A stretch of 64,000 bases of DNA from Thermostichus sp047461615 (lineage in GTDB: Bacteria > Cyanobacteriota > Cyanobacteriia > Thermostichales > Thermostichaceae). The notes beneath the pieces are model-generated. The model was not told the origin of the DNA. It saw only the letters and a list, made by a program, of their open reading frames with translations, and made no database searches. How positions within the stretch are numbered: the stretch's first letter is position 1; each line of letters begins with the position of its first letter. The stretch is from contig NZ_JANSHI010000005.1 in the NCBI RefSeq assembly GCF_047461615.1, positions 62,001-126,000 of the forward strand. The letters are read 5' to 3'. Position numbers and translations under genes: made by a program. Below are positions 43,541 to 53,155 of this stretch, piece by piece.

Positions 43541-44375
43541 CTAGGGCGTTGTCTCCGGCAGCCTTACTGGACACCTCAAAAGCTGGCCCAATTGTTCTGC
43601 TTCCGCCCTTGCCTTGCTATCGTCAGTACCAAAACTCAGGTACAACAAGGGTTCTCCTGCTTGCAACTGCACCTCCACCGAAAAAAGGTATCGCCATCAG
43701 AGTCTGTTGTGCTCTGAACCACAACTTGCTGCACGTCTCTGAAGGAGTAAGTTTTCCTCCTCCTTATCCCAAAGGGAGTGAGGTACTCCTCCAAGATCTG
43801 GTCTAGGGAGCGGTCAAAGGTCAGCCGGCATCTCGGCAGCGCAACTGTTCGCAATAGACCTAAAAGAAATAACATTCCTGAGAGAAAAAGCACAATCAGA
43901 AGTACAGACAAACTTCCTAAGTTGAGAGTATTGCCGTCCACCAATAGCTGACTCTCTGCACTCACCCGAAACGATTGGATCTTTGTTGCCAGTTGTCGGG
44001 CTTTGCTCTCGCTGGCGGTTGACCAGGCTTCCTTTTCTCCTGCAGAAGTTATGAGAGTGACGTAGTAATAGGTTCTCTTGTCTCCCTCAAAGTCTATTTG
44101 AACTTCAGTTTTGGTTCTGGCCCCTCTTACGTTATAGTAAGACCTGACCCATTTTGGTAAGAGCAGTGGCTGGAAGACCACTTCGCAGTTGACCATATCC
44201 TGATCAAGGCGATAGCAAGTGAAGCTGCGATCTACCAGAAAACGCCAAGTCAGGGAACCAGGGAACAAAGATACAGCACCAAAAAGAGAGCAAAGATAGC
44301 ACTAACCGACAAAACTCCAAGCCCCCTTAGATAAACACGCTTGCTGGGGGTCTGCTCCACACACCTCATCTCCAT
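43541..44375 (-). pseudogene. Two-helix membrane protein gene with two -1 frameshifts
   Basis: Three frames each carry part of one protein. Frame A begins at ATG 44375 with GGAGG seven bases upstream and encodes a membrane N-terminus (LGVLSVSAIFALFLVLYLCSLV) up to TGA at 44250-44252. Frame B takes over from about 44268 with SLTWRFLVDRSFTCYRLDQD, an extracellular part and a second helix (LLIVLFLSGMLFLLGLL). Near 43681-43686 a run of six T breaks frame B, and frame C continues with SVEVQLQAGEPLLYLSFGTD to TAG at 43541. Each junction lacks one base; adding both gives 279 codons including the stop. I call it a pseudogene; sequencing error or slippage at the T6 tract is possible. The family is unrecognised. 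Confidence 0.72.
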
Positions 44376-44750
44376 AGGCTTACCTCCGTCGGGATCCCCA
44401 GGCTTTGCCCTCATTATTGCTTGCTGGCGTGATACTTGACCGTTTTCCGCAATACAGAGTTTTGCTCATTTTGAGAGCGGAGTTTGCTTTTTTATGCCCA
44501 AATTAGACTGAGATCCAGGGCAAAGCCAGGGAGGAGAGGATCCCCCTGCAGGTAAGCTGGGCGCTCCAGGACTTGTAATGGCTGGCTAGGACGATAGACA
44601 CGGGTCAATTAGCCAGCCCAGTTAGTGCAGCTTGACTTGCAAAGCAACTAGATCGCTCGGGGGGAGTGCAACTCCAAAACAGAGCTCCCTAAGCGCCCCC
44701 AGCAGCATCCAGCAAGAGGTGAAGGAGTCGAAGACCAGCGATTTTCCTTT
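44376..44750. other. 375-base intergenic region
   Basis: An AT-richer stretch (for example TTTTGCTCATTTTGAGAGCGGAGTTTGCTTTTTTATGCCC) with no good reading frame. It separates the pseudogene start from the convergent end of the gene at 44751. No terminator hairpin or RNA gene is evident. Confidence 0.5.
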
Positions 44751-45173
44751 TCAGCTTTTGGGGATCAGCCGCTTCGGACAGGCGGCGCGGATATGGGACT
44801 TGCTCAGGTCAGGCATGAGAGCCAAGGCTCGTTCGGCATCAATTTGTGCTTCGCACACTGCCTCCAGCACCTGCTCTGCCAGCAGGGAAAGGGGCATGTC
44901 AGCAGTCTCCTCTGGATTGGTTTTTTCAGAGATTTGCCGAACTCCCTGGGGCGGAGGGGGTAAGGTCGGCTCTGCTCGGGGAGGCAAGGTAGTGGAGGTG
45001 CCCACTGACAGTTGGGTTTCGGCAAAGGTTGCGCCAATCCTCCCCAGCAGTAGGGATCCCAGCAGCAACACCAGCCCAGCCATCCCCTGTGCTGGCCAAC
45101 GCCTTGGTCTCTGGGCAAGGCTGCGGCTGACCACCTCCCTGTCCAACCACCTACCAAGCCCCTGGCCGCTCAT
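44751..45173 (-). CDS. Small single-pass membrane protein, hypothetical
   Basis: A 140-residue protein with an N-terminal basic stretch, one membrane segment (MAGLVLLLGSLLLGRIGATF), a Pro/Thr-rich linker and a C-terminal helical part LAEQVLEAVCEAQIDAERALALMPDLSK. The ATG at 45173 has GGAGG six bases upstream. It is divergent from exoD by 95 bases. No family recognised; likely cyanobacteria-specific. Confidence 0.65.
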   Translation of the reverse strand: MSGQGLGRWLDREVVSRSLAQRPRRWPAQGMAGLVLLLGSLLLGRIGATFAETQLSVGTSTTLPPRAEPTLPPPPQGVRQISEKTNPEETADMPLSLLAEQVLEAVCEAQIDAERALALMPDLSKSHIRAACPKRLIPKS

Positions 45174-45268
45174 TTCACCCCTCCAAGACCACCTTCTTCC
45201 TCAAGCCTCAGGATATCCAACAGACTCAGAATTTGCAGTAGGCTAGGCCTTGGTCAACCTTTCCCGCT

Positions 45269-45904
45269 ATGGCACGTCTATCCCAAGAGCTAGCCCGCTT
45301 AGCCGGCCTTGCCAACAGCTCGGAGCAGCCCGAGGGATCCCCACCAGAGGCGATCCGCCTCGAAGAGATTCTCAAACTGGCGCGCGAGCGCAGCTTTGGC
45401 TTGTTTTTGGCAGTGCTGTCTTTTCCCTCGGCTTTGCCTCTGCCCGCTCCTGGCTATTCCACTCCCTTTGGCGTGGTTATTCTGCTGCTGGCCCTACAAA
45501 TGCTGTCAGGGCGAGCCACTCCCTGGCTGCCGCCATGGGTGCTGCAGACATCCATTGAACGGAAGCAATTTCAAAAATGGGTGCAGGTCGGGATCCCTTG
45601 GTTGCAGCGCCTTGAACAAGTCGCCCGCCCCCGTTGGAACCTCGTCTGCACCAGTCGCCTGGGCCAAGTCTGGCTAGGCACCTGGATTGGTTTGATGGGC
45701 ATTTCCATGATCATCCCCGTGCCCGGCACCAACACCCTGCCAGCGATGGGGGTATTCGTCACCGCCTTCGGCCTCCTGGAAGAAGATGGGATCCTCTGCA
45801 GCTTGGGATCCCTGATCTGTGTGGCAGCGGGGCTGCTGACCACTTCCATTTTGGTAGGCTTGGGGCTGGGGGGAACGACCTTGTTGAATTGGCTGCGAAG
45901 ATAG
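45269..45904 (+). CDS. ExoD-family exopolysaccharide synthesis protein
   Basis: A 211-residue integral membrane protein of the ExoD family (named from rhizobial exopolysaccharide synthesis). Several hydrophobic segments, with the recognisable core SFGLFLAVLSFPSALPLPAPGYST and GTWIGLMGISMIIPVPGTNTLPAMGVF, and a last helix ending LLNWLRR. Function in cyanobacteria is unproven. It is divergent from the small membrane protein gene. Confidence 0.86.
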   Translation: MARLSQELARLAGLANSSEQPEGSPPEAIRLEEILKLARERSFGLFLAVLSFPSALPLPAPGYSTPFGVVILLLALQMLSGRATPWLPPWVLQTSIERKQFQKWVQVGIPWLQRLEQVARPRWNLVCTSRLGQVWLGTWIGLMGISMIIPVPGTNTLPAMGVFVTAFGLLEEDGILCSLGSLICVAAGLLTTSILVGLGLGGTTLLNWLRR

Positions 45905-46149
45905 CGCCCTACCAGCCTCTCTCCCAGAGGGAGTTGGGGATCCCAGCTTCACTGACAAGCTGTATCGCCTACACCTTGCTGCAATCTAGAGCTCCGCGCC
46001 GCTAGCGGGAGATCCTGGCTGAGGTGTTCAACACCCCTACCTCTGGCGGCGTGACATTGCCGCAGCCCCCAGCACTGCTTCTGTAGCAATGGGGCGAGAT
46101 TGAGGGATCCAAAAAGCTCGGCCTGGAGCGCCTCGGCAGGCGGCATGGG

Positions 46150-47064
46150 TTAAATGACCTCGCCCTCGGACGTGATTCTCCCCTTGAGTTTGCCGGCTCG
46201 TTTTTCAGCTTCCTCAAGAACAAGAGGCAGTTGCTCCAACACCTCGCCAGGGTACTTCTCCAACACTCTCAAGGAGAGGGCGACCCGCCCCTTGGTCTCA
46301 TCCACATCGATGACCACTGCTTTGATGGGCTGCCCAGGCTGGAACAAGTCGGAGAGAGAGGCAACAAAGCGTTGGCTGACCTGCTTGATGGGCAACAGCC
46401 CGCTGGCCCCTTCCTCCAGCTCTACAAAGACGCCAAAGGGCTTGAGGGCGCTGACCTTGCCCCGCACCACTTGGCCAGTGGTATAGCTCCCCAAGCTCTC
46501 CACTTGTCGGGCCACTCGCTGGGAGAGCACCAGCTTGTTGGCTGCGGGGTTGACCTCCAGCAAACTGGCAGTGAGGAATTGGCCTACTAGATCTTCCAGA
46601 GCTTCCCGCTGGATGAGATGGGAGCGCGGAATGAAGCCGCGCAGGCCCTGCACATCCACCACCACCCCGCCCTTGTTGATGCCAATCACCGGCGCTGTGA
46701 CCACCTCGCCTCTGGCTTGCTTTTCGGCCAGCTCTTCCCAGAGCCGCTTCAGCCGCAGCCGCCGCACCGAGAGCAGGATCTGCCCTTCTGCGTCTTCTCG
46801 CAAGATGAGAAACTCGGCTTCGCTTTTGAGGGGAAACACCTGCCTCAGGTCTTCCTCTGAGCCGACCCCAGCTTCTTTGAAAGGCAAAAAGGCTGGCGAC
46901 TTGGCGCCAATATCCACCAAAACGCCGTCGCTCTGGTGCTGGAAGATGCGACCTCGGATCACCTGGCCCGGTTGGAAGTCAAGGCTTTGGGCCGCTAGAG
47001 CCTGGGCAAAGTCTTCTGCGGAAAAGATCTCGGCAGCGGGCGGGCGAGGGGAGTGCAAGCTCAT
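46150..47064 (-). CDS. rpsA: Ribosomal protein S1 (three S1 domains)
   Basis: A 304-residue S1-type RNA-binding protein. Three S1 repeats are visible: GQVIRGRIFQHQSDGVLVDIGAKS, VTAPVIGINKGGVVVDVQGLRGF and GQVVRGKVSALKPFGVFVELEEG, each followed by the usual SLSV/ALS-type end. Cyanobacterial S1 proteins have three, not six, repeats as in E. coli. It may be the main or the second paralogue (Rps1A/Rps1B). The 245 bases between this stop and exoD contain only a doubtful short frame. Confidence 0.9.
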   Translation of the reverse strand: MSLHSPRPPAAEIFSAEDFAQALAAQSLDFQPGQVIRGRIFQHQSDGVLVDIGAKSPAFLPFKEAGVGSEEDLRQVFPLKSEAEFLILREDAEGQILLSVRRLRLKRLWEELAEKQARGEVVTAPVIGINKGGVVVDVQGLRGFIPRSHLIQREALEDLVGQFLTASLLEVNPAANKLVLSQRVARQVESLGSYTTGQVVRGKVSALKPFGVFVELEEGASGLLPIKQVSQRFVASLSDLFQPGQPIKAVVIDVDETKGRVALSLRVLEKYPGEVLEQLPLVLEEAEKRAGKLKGRITSEGEVI

Positions 47065-47159
47065 GGCCAGGGTAGCAATGTGAAGCAGTGCGCTCCAGGA
47101 TAACCCAAAACGAAGTCAGGATCCCAGCCCTTCCTGTCTGCCTTGACTTTTGCTGCAGC

Positions 47160-47609
47160 TTAGATGTAGTACATCAGCCTGGCCTGTTGCCCTTGGGCCT
47201 GCCGGTCACAGAGATCTTGCAAGGTTGTCTTTTGGAGAATGTCCACTGCCGCTGCTTGGGCCTCTTGCCAAGCCTGCAGAAGCACCTGGCGCTCTGGAGT
47301 GAGATCGCTGCTGGGCAAGGTGCGGGAGCGGCTCAGCTCCTCGCCCTCGATGGCCTGAATGACGTCTAATAGGGAAATCTGCCAGGGCGGTCGAGCCAGA
47401 AAATAACCCCCTTTGGCCCCCCGCTGGCTGCGCACCAGCCCCTGCCGGCGCAAGGTGGCCAACAGTTGCTCCAGGTAGCGGTCGGGAATGGACTGATGGG
47501 CTGCAATCTCCCTAATCTGCAACACCCGGCCGTCGTTGTAGTGCTGGGCCAATTCCAGCAGCGCCAGGAGCGCGTACTCGCTTTTGCAGGACAGCTCCAA
47601 AATACCCAT
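47160..47609 (-). CDS. Rrf2-family transcriptional regulator, cluster cysteines absent
   Basis: A 149-residue winged-helix regulator of the Rrf2 family: LSCKSEYALLALLELAQHY, IAAHQSIPDRYLEQLLATLRRQGLVRSQRGAKGGYFLARPP are the DNA-binding hallmark. Iron-sulfur members (IscR, NsrR) carry three cysteines in the region after the wing; here only one cysteine (DLCDRQ) lies near the end, so no [Fe-S] cluster is expected. It is divergent from the MoxR gene. Targets are unknown. Confidence 0.87.
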   Translation of the reverse strand: MGILELSCKSEYALLALLELAQHYNDGRVLQIREIAAHQSIPDRYLEQLLATLRRQGLVRSQRGAKGGYFLARPPWQISLLDVIQAIEGEELSRSRTLPSSDLTPERQVLLQAWQEAQAAAVDILQKTTLQDLCDRQAQGQQARLMYYI

Positions 47610-47725
47610 CCTTAGCTGTAGGGATGAGATCTATGATATTCCGGTTTTCCGCCGGGGTTTTGTGGGATCCTGCTCTGGGCTGGGATTGGGCTTGTATGGT
47701 GGAATAGGCCTCTTTGGATCGATCT

Positions 47726-48706
47726 ATGGTGGGTGCGGGCACCCGGATCCCGGCGGAGCGACTGCAAACTTTGCAGCAGCAGATCGGCAGGCTGATGGCC
47801 AACGTCGAATCGGTATTCCAGGGCAAGTCGCAGGTGGTGCAGGCGGTGGTGACAGCCCTGGTGGCAGAAGGTCATGTCCTGCTAGAGGATGTGCCGGGAG
47901 TGGGCAAGACCACGTTGGCGCGGGCCATAGCCCGCAGTTTGGGGGCCAAGTTTCAGCGAATTCAATTTACCAGCGACCTCTTGCCGACTGACATTCTTGG
48001 CCTCACTCTTTTCAACAAGGAAAAAGGGGAGTTTGAGTTTCGCCCCGGCCCCATTTTTGCCCATGTCATCCTAGCCGACGAGATTAACCGCACCTCGCCC
48101 CGCACCCAGAGCGCCCTGCTAGAGGCGATGGCGGAAAAGCAGGTTTCGCTGGACGACCGCACCTACCCGCTGCCCCGCCCCTTCATCGTGCTAGCCACCC
48201 AAAACCCTTTGGAGTACCACGGCACCTATCCCCTGCCAGAAAGCCAGTTGGATCGGTTCTTGGTGCGGCTGTCGATTGGCTACCCCAGCCCTGAAGTTGA
48301 GCGATCCCTCCTGTTGCATCGGCAACAGGCGGATCCCGTGGAGGCTCTGCAGCCCGTGCTTTCACTGGCCGAGTTACGGGAGATTCAGGCGGCGGTGGAT
48401 CAGGTGTACTTGGAGGGATCCCTGGCCGACTACCTTCTCCAGGTAGTCCAGGCTACACGCACCTCCAAGCTGCTGCGGGCTGGGGTCTCCACTCGAGGGG
48501 CGTTGGCTTTGGCAAGGGCAGCGCGAGCCAGGGCCCTCGTAAAGGGACGCGGCTTCTGCCTGCCCGAGGATCTACAGGCCTTGTTCGTGCCGGTACTGGC
48601 CCATCGTGTTTCCCTAGCTGGAGGGGGAGAGATGGCAAGTAACCGCCGGCAGGAAGCCGAAGCCATCATCCGCGACATTGTGGCCACGGTCGAGCCCCCG
48701 GTTTGA
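47726..48706 (+). CDS. MoxR-type AAA+ ATPase
   Basis: A 326-residue MoxR ATPase, thought to act as a chaperone that activates or loads metals in partner proteins with von Willebrand A domains. Walker A in DVPGVGKTTLARAIA, Walker B in HVILADEINRTSPRTQSAL, sensor ATQNPLEYHGTYPLPESQLDRF, and the lid region near YLEGSLADYLLQVV. The start could also be a TTG at 47714. The usual partner genes (DUF58, VWA proteins) are not adjacent. Confidence 0.92.
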   Translation: MVGAGTRIPAERLQTLQQQIGRLMANVESVFQGKSQVVQAVVTALVAEGHVLLEDVPGVGKTTLARAIARSLGAKFQRIQFTSDLLPTDILGLTLFNKEKGEFEFRPGPIFAHVILADEINRTSPRTQSALLEAMAEKQVSLDDRTYPLPRPFIVLATQNPLEYHGTYPLPESQLDRFLVRLSIGYPSPEVERSLLLHRQQADPVEALQPVLSLAELREIQAAVDQVYLEGSLADYLLQVVQATRTSKLLRAGVSTRGALALARAARARALVKGRGFCLPEDLQALFVPVLAHRVSLAGGGEMASNRRQEAEAIIRDIVATVEPPV

Positions 48707-48852
48707 TATTCCAGAAGACAGTCGAGGGGGTTGCCCTGCCTGAGGCTTGCGCTTCTCTGGCCCAGGGGCTGGCTAAATTGGGGGCTGGCAGAGCTAGTGG
48801 GCCTTTGCGCCGCTTTTATGGAGAATAGGGGATAGATTCTCACGGCTTCAGG

Positions 48853-49110
48853 ATGAGCCAGCTACCTCAGACCACTGCCCATGTGCAGATTACCCGCCGC
48901 TCCTGGCAGGAGGGTGCCATTGAAGGGGAAGTCAGCGCTAACGGCTGGGTTTGGCACTTTTGCTGGCGCTTTCGAGGTGGAGGGCTTAGGGTGGAGCCCT
49001 CAGTGGGGCGAGCCTTGATTTGCGATCCCTTGAGCCGTTTTTTGGAGAAATCGGATTACCTGCTAGAGCCCGGCAGCAACTACTCATTTGTTATTCGTAG
49101 CCGCCTCTAA
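48853..49110 (+). CDS. DUF3146 protein
   Basis: An 85-residue protein with the DUF3146 pattern: LPQTTAHVQITRRSWQEGAIEGEV, HFCWRFRGGGLRVEPSVGRAL and DYLLEPGSNYSFVIRSRL. The family is cyanobacterial and of unknown function. The ATG at 48853 is clear. It lies 146 bases after the MoxR gene and 132 before ppc, all on the same strand. Confidence 0.85.
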   Translation: MSQLPQTTAHVQITRRSWQEGAIEGEVSANGWVWHFCWRFRGGGLRVEPSVGRALICDPLSRFLEKSDYLLEPGSNYSFVIRSRL

Positions 49111-49242
49111 ATAGCCATTTGGAATCCTCAAGCGGGAGAGGCTGGCGCTGAGCAGACCTCCCTTTCCTCGTCATGTCGGCTACCTCTGTGCTGCCGGCGG
49201 ACAAGTTCTAATATTGGGATGGTCGTTCTAGGAGCTGCCTTC

Positions 49243-52179
49243 ATGACCTCTTCCTCCCACCTAGCGGCTGCAGAGCAGGCCAGTGGTTCTGCTAACGGCC
49301 TGAAGGAGGCCTCTCTCCTGGCGCAACGGGATTCCTTGGACCGGGCCCTCCCTAGGGACGAGGTGCTCGATCGCCGGAACACCTTGTTGAACCAGCGCCT
49401 GCAACTGGTTGAAGAACTTTGGGAATCGGTAATCCTGCGGGAGTGTGGGCAGCCGTTGGTGGATCTGCTGCGACGGCTGCGCTCCCTGTGTTCTCCCGAA
49501 GGACAAGCTCTAGAATATCCAATCCCAGAAGTCTTCCAAATTGTTGAGAACCTTAGCCTTGAGGAAGCCATTCAAGCAGCGCGCGCCTTTGCCTTGTTCT
49601 TTCAGCTCATCAACATTGTTGAACAAAATTACGAGCGAGCAGAAGACTCGGATATGCGCATGGTGGACAGCCAACAGCGCACCGTGCGGGAAAACGAAAA
49701 ATTTGAACGGCTCTTCCCCTACCTCCGGGCTCAGGGAGTGCCGCCTGGCTTGCTGCGCCGCCTGCTGGAGCGGCTGCACATCCGCTTGGTGTTTACCGCC
49801 CACCCCACTGAGATTGTCCGCCACACCATCCGCGAAAAACAACGGGTCTTCTCCCGTCTGCTCAGCCAACTGGACTGGGCAGAGCAGTTCGACCCTCTGC
49901 AAGCTCAGATGTTGAGAGAACAGCTGGCAGAGGAAGTTTTGCTCTGGTGGCGCACCGACGAGTTGCACCAAACCAAGCCGACGGTGCTCAACGAAGTCGA
50001 TTACACCCTGCACTATTTTGAAGAGGTACTGTTTCAGGCTATCCCTCTACTGCACGAGCGCCTCAGGCGCAGCCTGAAAAAGTCCTTTCCCACCGTCGAG
50101 CCGCCCCCTGCAGGATTTTGCAACTTCGGCTCCTGGGTGGGCGGGGATCGCGACGGCAACCCTTCAGTGACTGCCGACGTAACCTGGCAAACAGCCCGCT
50201 ACCAGCGCAACCTCATTTTGGGCAAATACATTGAGTCGGTGAAAGCGCTCACCAAAACCCTAAGCGTCTCTTTGCACTGGGGAGATGTGGACAGCCAACT
50301 GCTGGACGCCCTCGAGCAGGATCGCCGCCTCATGCCTGAGGTTTACGAGACCTTTTCCTTGCAATACCGCCAGGAGCCCTACCGACTGAAGCTCAGCTAC
50401 ATCCTGCGGCGGCTAGAGTTGACGCGGGAGCGCAACCGCAACTTGGCTGATTCCGCCTGTCTGCCCGCTCCTCCTTCCTTGGGCAACGCTTACGCCAGCG
50501 CCGAGGAGTTTTTGGCCGACTTGCAACTCATCCAAAGAAGCTTGAAAAACAGCGGCCTTTCCTGCCGCCAGTTGGACTACCTCATCGAACAGGTACAGGT
50601 CTTTGGCTTTCACCTGGCTCACCTAGATATCCGCCAAGACAGCAGCTACCACGAGGCCGCGCTCACGGAGATCTGCGAGTACTTGCGCATCTTGCCGCGG
50701 CCTTATAGCCAGATGACGGAGGAGGAAAAAACGGCTTTTCTCCTGCAGGAGCTGCAAACCCGGCGGCCCCTGATTCCGCTGGAGGCTCCTTTTTCTGAGA
50801 AAACGGCGGAGCTGATTGCCACCTTGCGTACCCTGCGCCGCCTGCAGCAGGAGTTTGGTCGAGACATCTGCCAGACCTACATCATCAGCATGAGCCGCCA
50901 GCTGAGCGATCTGCTAGAGGTTTTACTGCTGGCCAAGGAGGTGGGCCTTTATGATCCCATTAGCGGGCGCGGGTCTATAGCGGTAGTGCCGCTGTTTGAG
51001 ACGGTGGAAGACCTGCAGCGGGCGCCGGAGATCTTGCGGCAGTTGCTGGAGATCCCCTTCTATCGCCAGTACCTGGCCCAGCAGGAGAATTTACAGGAGG
51101 TGATGCTGGGCTACTCCGATAGCAACAAGGATGCCGGCTTTTTGAGCAGCAACTGGGAGATCTACAAGGCCCAGCAGCGGCTCCAGGCGGTGGCCGAGGC
51201 GTGTGGGGTAAAGTTGCAGATCTTCCATGGGCGGGGTGGCTCGGTGGGTCGCGGCGGCGGGCCGGCTTACGAGGCCATCTTGGCCCAGCCTGGGCGCAGC
51301 GTGGGGGGCCGCATCAAGATTACCGAACAGGGAGAGGTGCTGGCTTCTAAGTATTCCCTCCAGGATCTGGCCCTTTTCAACCTAGAGACGGTTACTAGCG
51401 CTGTCATTCAGGCCAGCCTGCTGCGCACTTACCCCAATGACCTGCACGAGTGGTCGCGCCTGATGGAGTCCCTAGCGGAGCGCTCGCGGCAGGTGTACCG
51501 CAACCTGGTCTACGAGCAGGAGGGCTTTGAGGAGTTTTTCCACGAGGTCACTCCTATCGAAGAGATTAGCCAACTGCAGATTAGCTCTCGCCCAGCCCGC
51601 CGTAGCGATGGCTCAAAGGATATCCGATCCCTGCGGGCCATCCCTTGGGTATTTAGCTGGACGCAAAGCCGCTTTCTCCTGCCAGCCTGGTACGGAGTGG
51701 GCACTGCTCTCCAGGAATACGCCGCCCAAGGCGAGCACCATCTCACCCACCTGCAACACCTCTACCGCGAGTGGCCCTTCTTCCGCATGGTGATCTCCAA
51801 GGTGGAGATGACTCTGGCTAAAGCGGATTTGCAGATTGCCCGCCACTATGTCCAGGAAATGAGCTCCCCCGAGCGTTTGCCGCGGGCAATGGAGCTGTTT
51901 GAGCTCATTGCCCAAGAAATGCACCGCACCCGCGAGATGGTTTTAAAAATTACCGGCCATAGGGAGCTGTTGGAAAGTGACCCCTACCTAAGACGCTCAA
52001 TCCAGTTGCGCAACCGCTCCATTGTGCCCCTGGGCTTTATTCAGATCTCGCTGCTCAAGCGCCTGCGCGGCAAGCAAAGACCCCCCCTTCACCCCAGCCA
52101 GCACAGCCGCGCTGAGCTGCTGCGCGGAGCCCTTCTCACCATCAATGGCATTGCCGCTGGCATGCGCAATACCGGCTAA
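49243..52179 (+). CDS. ppc: Phosphoenolpyruvate carboxylase
   Basis: Anaplerotic enzyme adding bicarbonate to PEP to give oxaloacetate. The ATG at 49243 has GGAG eight bases upstream, giving 978 residues; ATG 49219 would add eight. Catalytic motifs: FTAHPTEIVRHTIREK near residue 185, GSWVGGDRDGNPSVT, GYSDSNKDAGFLSSNW and the glycine-rich FHGRGGSVGRGGGPA. The C-terminus INGIAAGMRNTG ends in the required NTG. Cyanobacterial PEPC differ in allostery; nothing in the sequence here tells the effector. Confidence 0.97.
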   Translation: MTSSSHLAAAEQASGSANGLKEASLLAQRDSLDRALPRDEVLDRRNTLLNQRLQLVEELWESVILRECGQPLVDLLRRLRSLCSPEGQALEYPIPEVFQIVENLSLEEAIQAARAFALFFQLINIVEQNYERAEDSDMRMVDSQQRTVRENEKFERLFPYLRAQGVPPGLLRRLLERLHIRLVFTAHPTEIVRHTIREKQRVFSRLLSQLDWAEQFDPLQAQMLREQLAEEVLLWWRTDELHQTKPTVLNEVDYTLHYFEEVLFQAIPLLHERLRRSLKKSFPTVEPPPAGFCNFGSWVGGDRDGNPSVTADVTWQTARYQRNLILGKYIESVKALTKTLSVSLHWGDVDSQLLDALEQDRRLMPEVYETFSLQYRQEPYRLKLSYILRRLELTRERNRNLADSACLPAPPSLGNAYASAEEFLADLQLIQRSLKNSGLSCRQLDYLIEQVQVFGFHLAHLDIRQDSSYHEAALTEICEYLRILPRPYSQMTEEEKTAFLLQELQTRRPLIPLEAPFSEKTAELIATLRTLRRLQQEFGRDICQTYIISMSRQLSDLLEVLLLAKEVGLYDPISGRGSIAVVPLFETVEDLQRAPEILRQLLEIPFYRQYLAQQENLQEVMLGYSDSNKDAGFLSSNWEIYKAQQRLQAVAEACGVKLQIFHGRGGSVGRGGGPAYEAILAQPGRSVGGRIKITEQGEVLASKYSLQDLALFNLETVTSAVIQASLLRTYPNDLHEWSRLMESLAERSRQVYRNLVYEQEGFEEFFHEVTPIEEISQLQISSRPARRSDGSKDIRSLRAIPWVFSWTQSRFLLPAWYGVGTALQEYAAQGEHHLTHLQHLYREWPFFRMVISKVEMTLAKADLQIARHYVQEMSSPERLPRAMELFELIAQEMHRTREMVLKITGHRELLESDPYLRRSIQLRNRSIVPLGFIQISLLKRLRGKQRPPLHPSQHSRAELLRGALLTINGIAAGMRNTG

Positions 52180-52205
52180 AGGCTTCTGGGGGTCTGCTGG
52201 GTCAG

Positions 52206-52997
52206 CTAAAACAAGTCATCCTCGGATTCGTCCGGCTCTGCCTCCTGCACTTCCACCGACTCCACCTCGACGACGCGGCGAGAGGAAGGGCGAGGCTTTT
52301 CTTCGGCGTAGCTCTCCTCTTGAGTTTGGGGTAGACGGGGAGGGCGACGTCGGCTACCCGAGTCAGTGCCTTGCTCCTCCTGAAGATCTTCCCGGTACTC
52401 CTCGGGGCTTGGGCGACGAGGGCGACGGGCGGAAGGCGGAGGGGAAGACTCAGCCTCCTGCTGCAAGGTTGTCTCTAGCTCTTCCTCGTCATCCTCCGAA
52501 CGACGACGCGGGCGCACCTGCGTACTGCTGGTCAACTGTGGCCGCGGGCGGCGAGCTGGTTCCTCGCTGCGCTCAGGAATGGAGCGGGTAGAGGAGGAGG
52601 CATCGCGAATGCGGGATCCGCTGGCCGCGCTGGCAACGGCACGTCCTTGGCCATAGCCATCGGGCGGATAGGTGCGGCTAAAGCCTTGGCGCCGCATAGC
52701 TGGACGAACTCCAGTTATCTGGCGCACCTTCTCGTTTAGGAGAATGCGCAGGCGGAAGGTCTGGATGGCAAACCAGCCCGCCATCACCGCCAACAGCACC
52801 TGGGCAAAAAACAGCAAGGGGATTAGGCGCTGACCTTCCAGGAGCAGAGAGATGGAGTAGATCAGGCCCATCGTAGCGAAGATTACATCTGACTCTTCCG
52901 AGGCTTCGGGCTTGACAAAGCGGACGGCAAAGATGGCTCCACTGGCAATTGCCACCAGGGCTGCCATCAAAAAGTAGGGGCTTTGGGTGAGAAACAT
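52206..52997 (-). CDS. ycf66: Ycf66-like membrane protein with charged C-terminal tail
   Basis: A 263-residue protein from the ATG at 52997: three membrane segments in the first 90 residues (MAALVAIASGAIFAVRFV, ATMGLIYSISLLLEG, FAQVLLAVMAGWFAIQTFRLRI) with a RFVKPEASEESDVIFATMG stretch like the Ycf66 core, then about 160 residues rich in Arg, Glu, Ser and Pro, probably disordered. Ycf66 is conserved in cyanobacteria and some plastids with unknown role. A TTG start at 53012 is an alternative. Convergent with ppc, 26 bases apart. Confidence 0.78.
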   Translation of the reverse strand: MFLTQSPYFLMAALVAIASGAIFAVRFVKPEASEESDVIFATMGLIYSISLLLEGQRLIPLLFFAQVLLAVMAGWFAIQTFRLRILLNEKVRQITGVRPAMRRQGFSRTYPPDGYGQGRAVASAASGSRIRDASSSTRSIPERSEEPARRPRPQLTSSTQVRPRRRSEDDEEELETTLQQEAESSPPPSARRPRRPSPEEYREDLQEEQGTDSGSRRRPPRLPQTQEESYAEEKPRPSSRRVVEVESVEVQEAEPDESEDDLF

Positions 52998-53155
52998 GCC
53001 AGGGATCCCCAAACGATAGGAGCGGGAAAGCTGTAAGCTTTACCCCTTTCAGAGCCGATCCTAACACCAATCCTTCTGCTGGCACGGCCCAGGATCAGGA
53101 TGCTTTGGTAGGGAGGGGTTGGTGCTAGAATCGACGGCAGCTCCCAGTAGGCTCC

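Noticed and set aside
45949..46146. 65-residue frame just after rpsA on the minus strand
   Set aside because: The first 25 residues look plausible and it begins near the rpsA stop, but the rest is low-complexity noise and there is no family match; a decayed remnant is possible.
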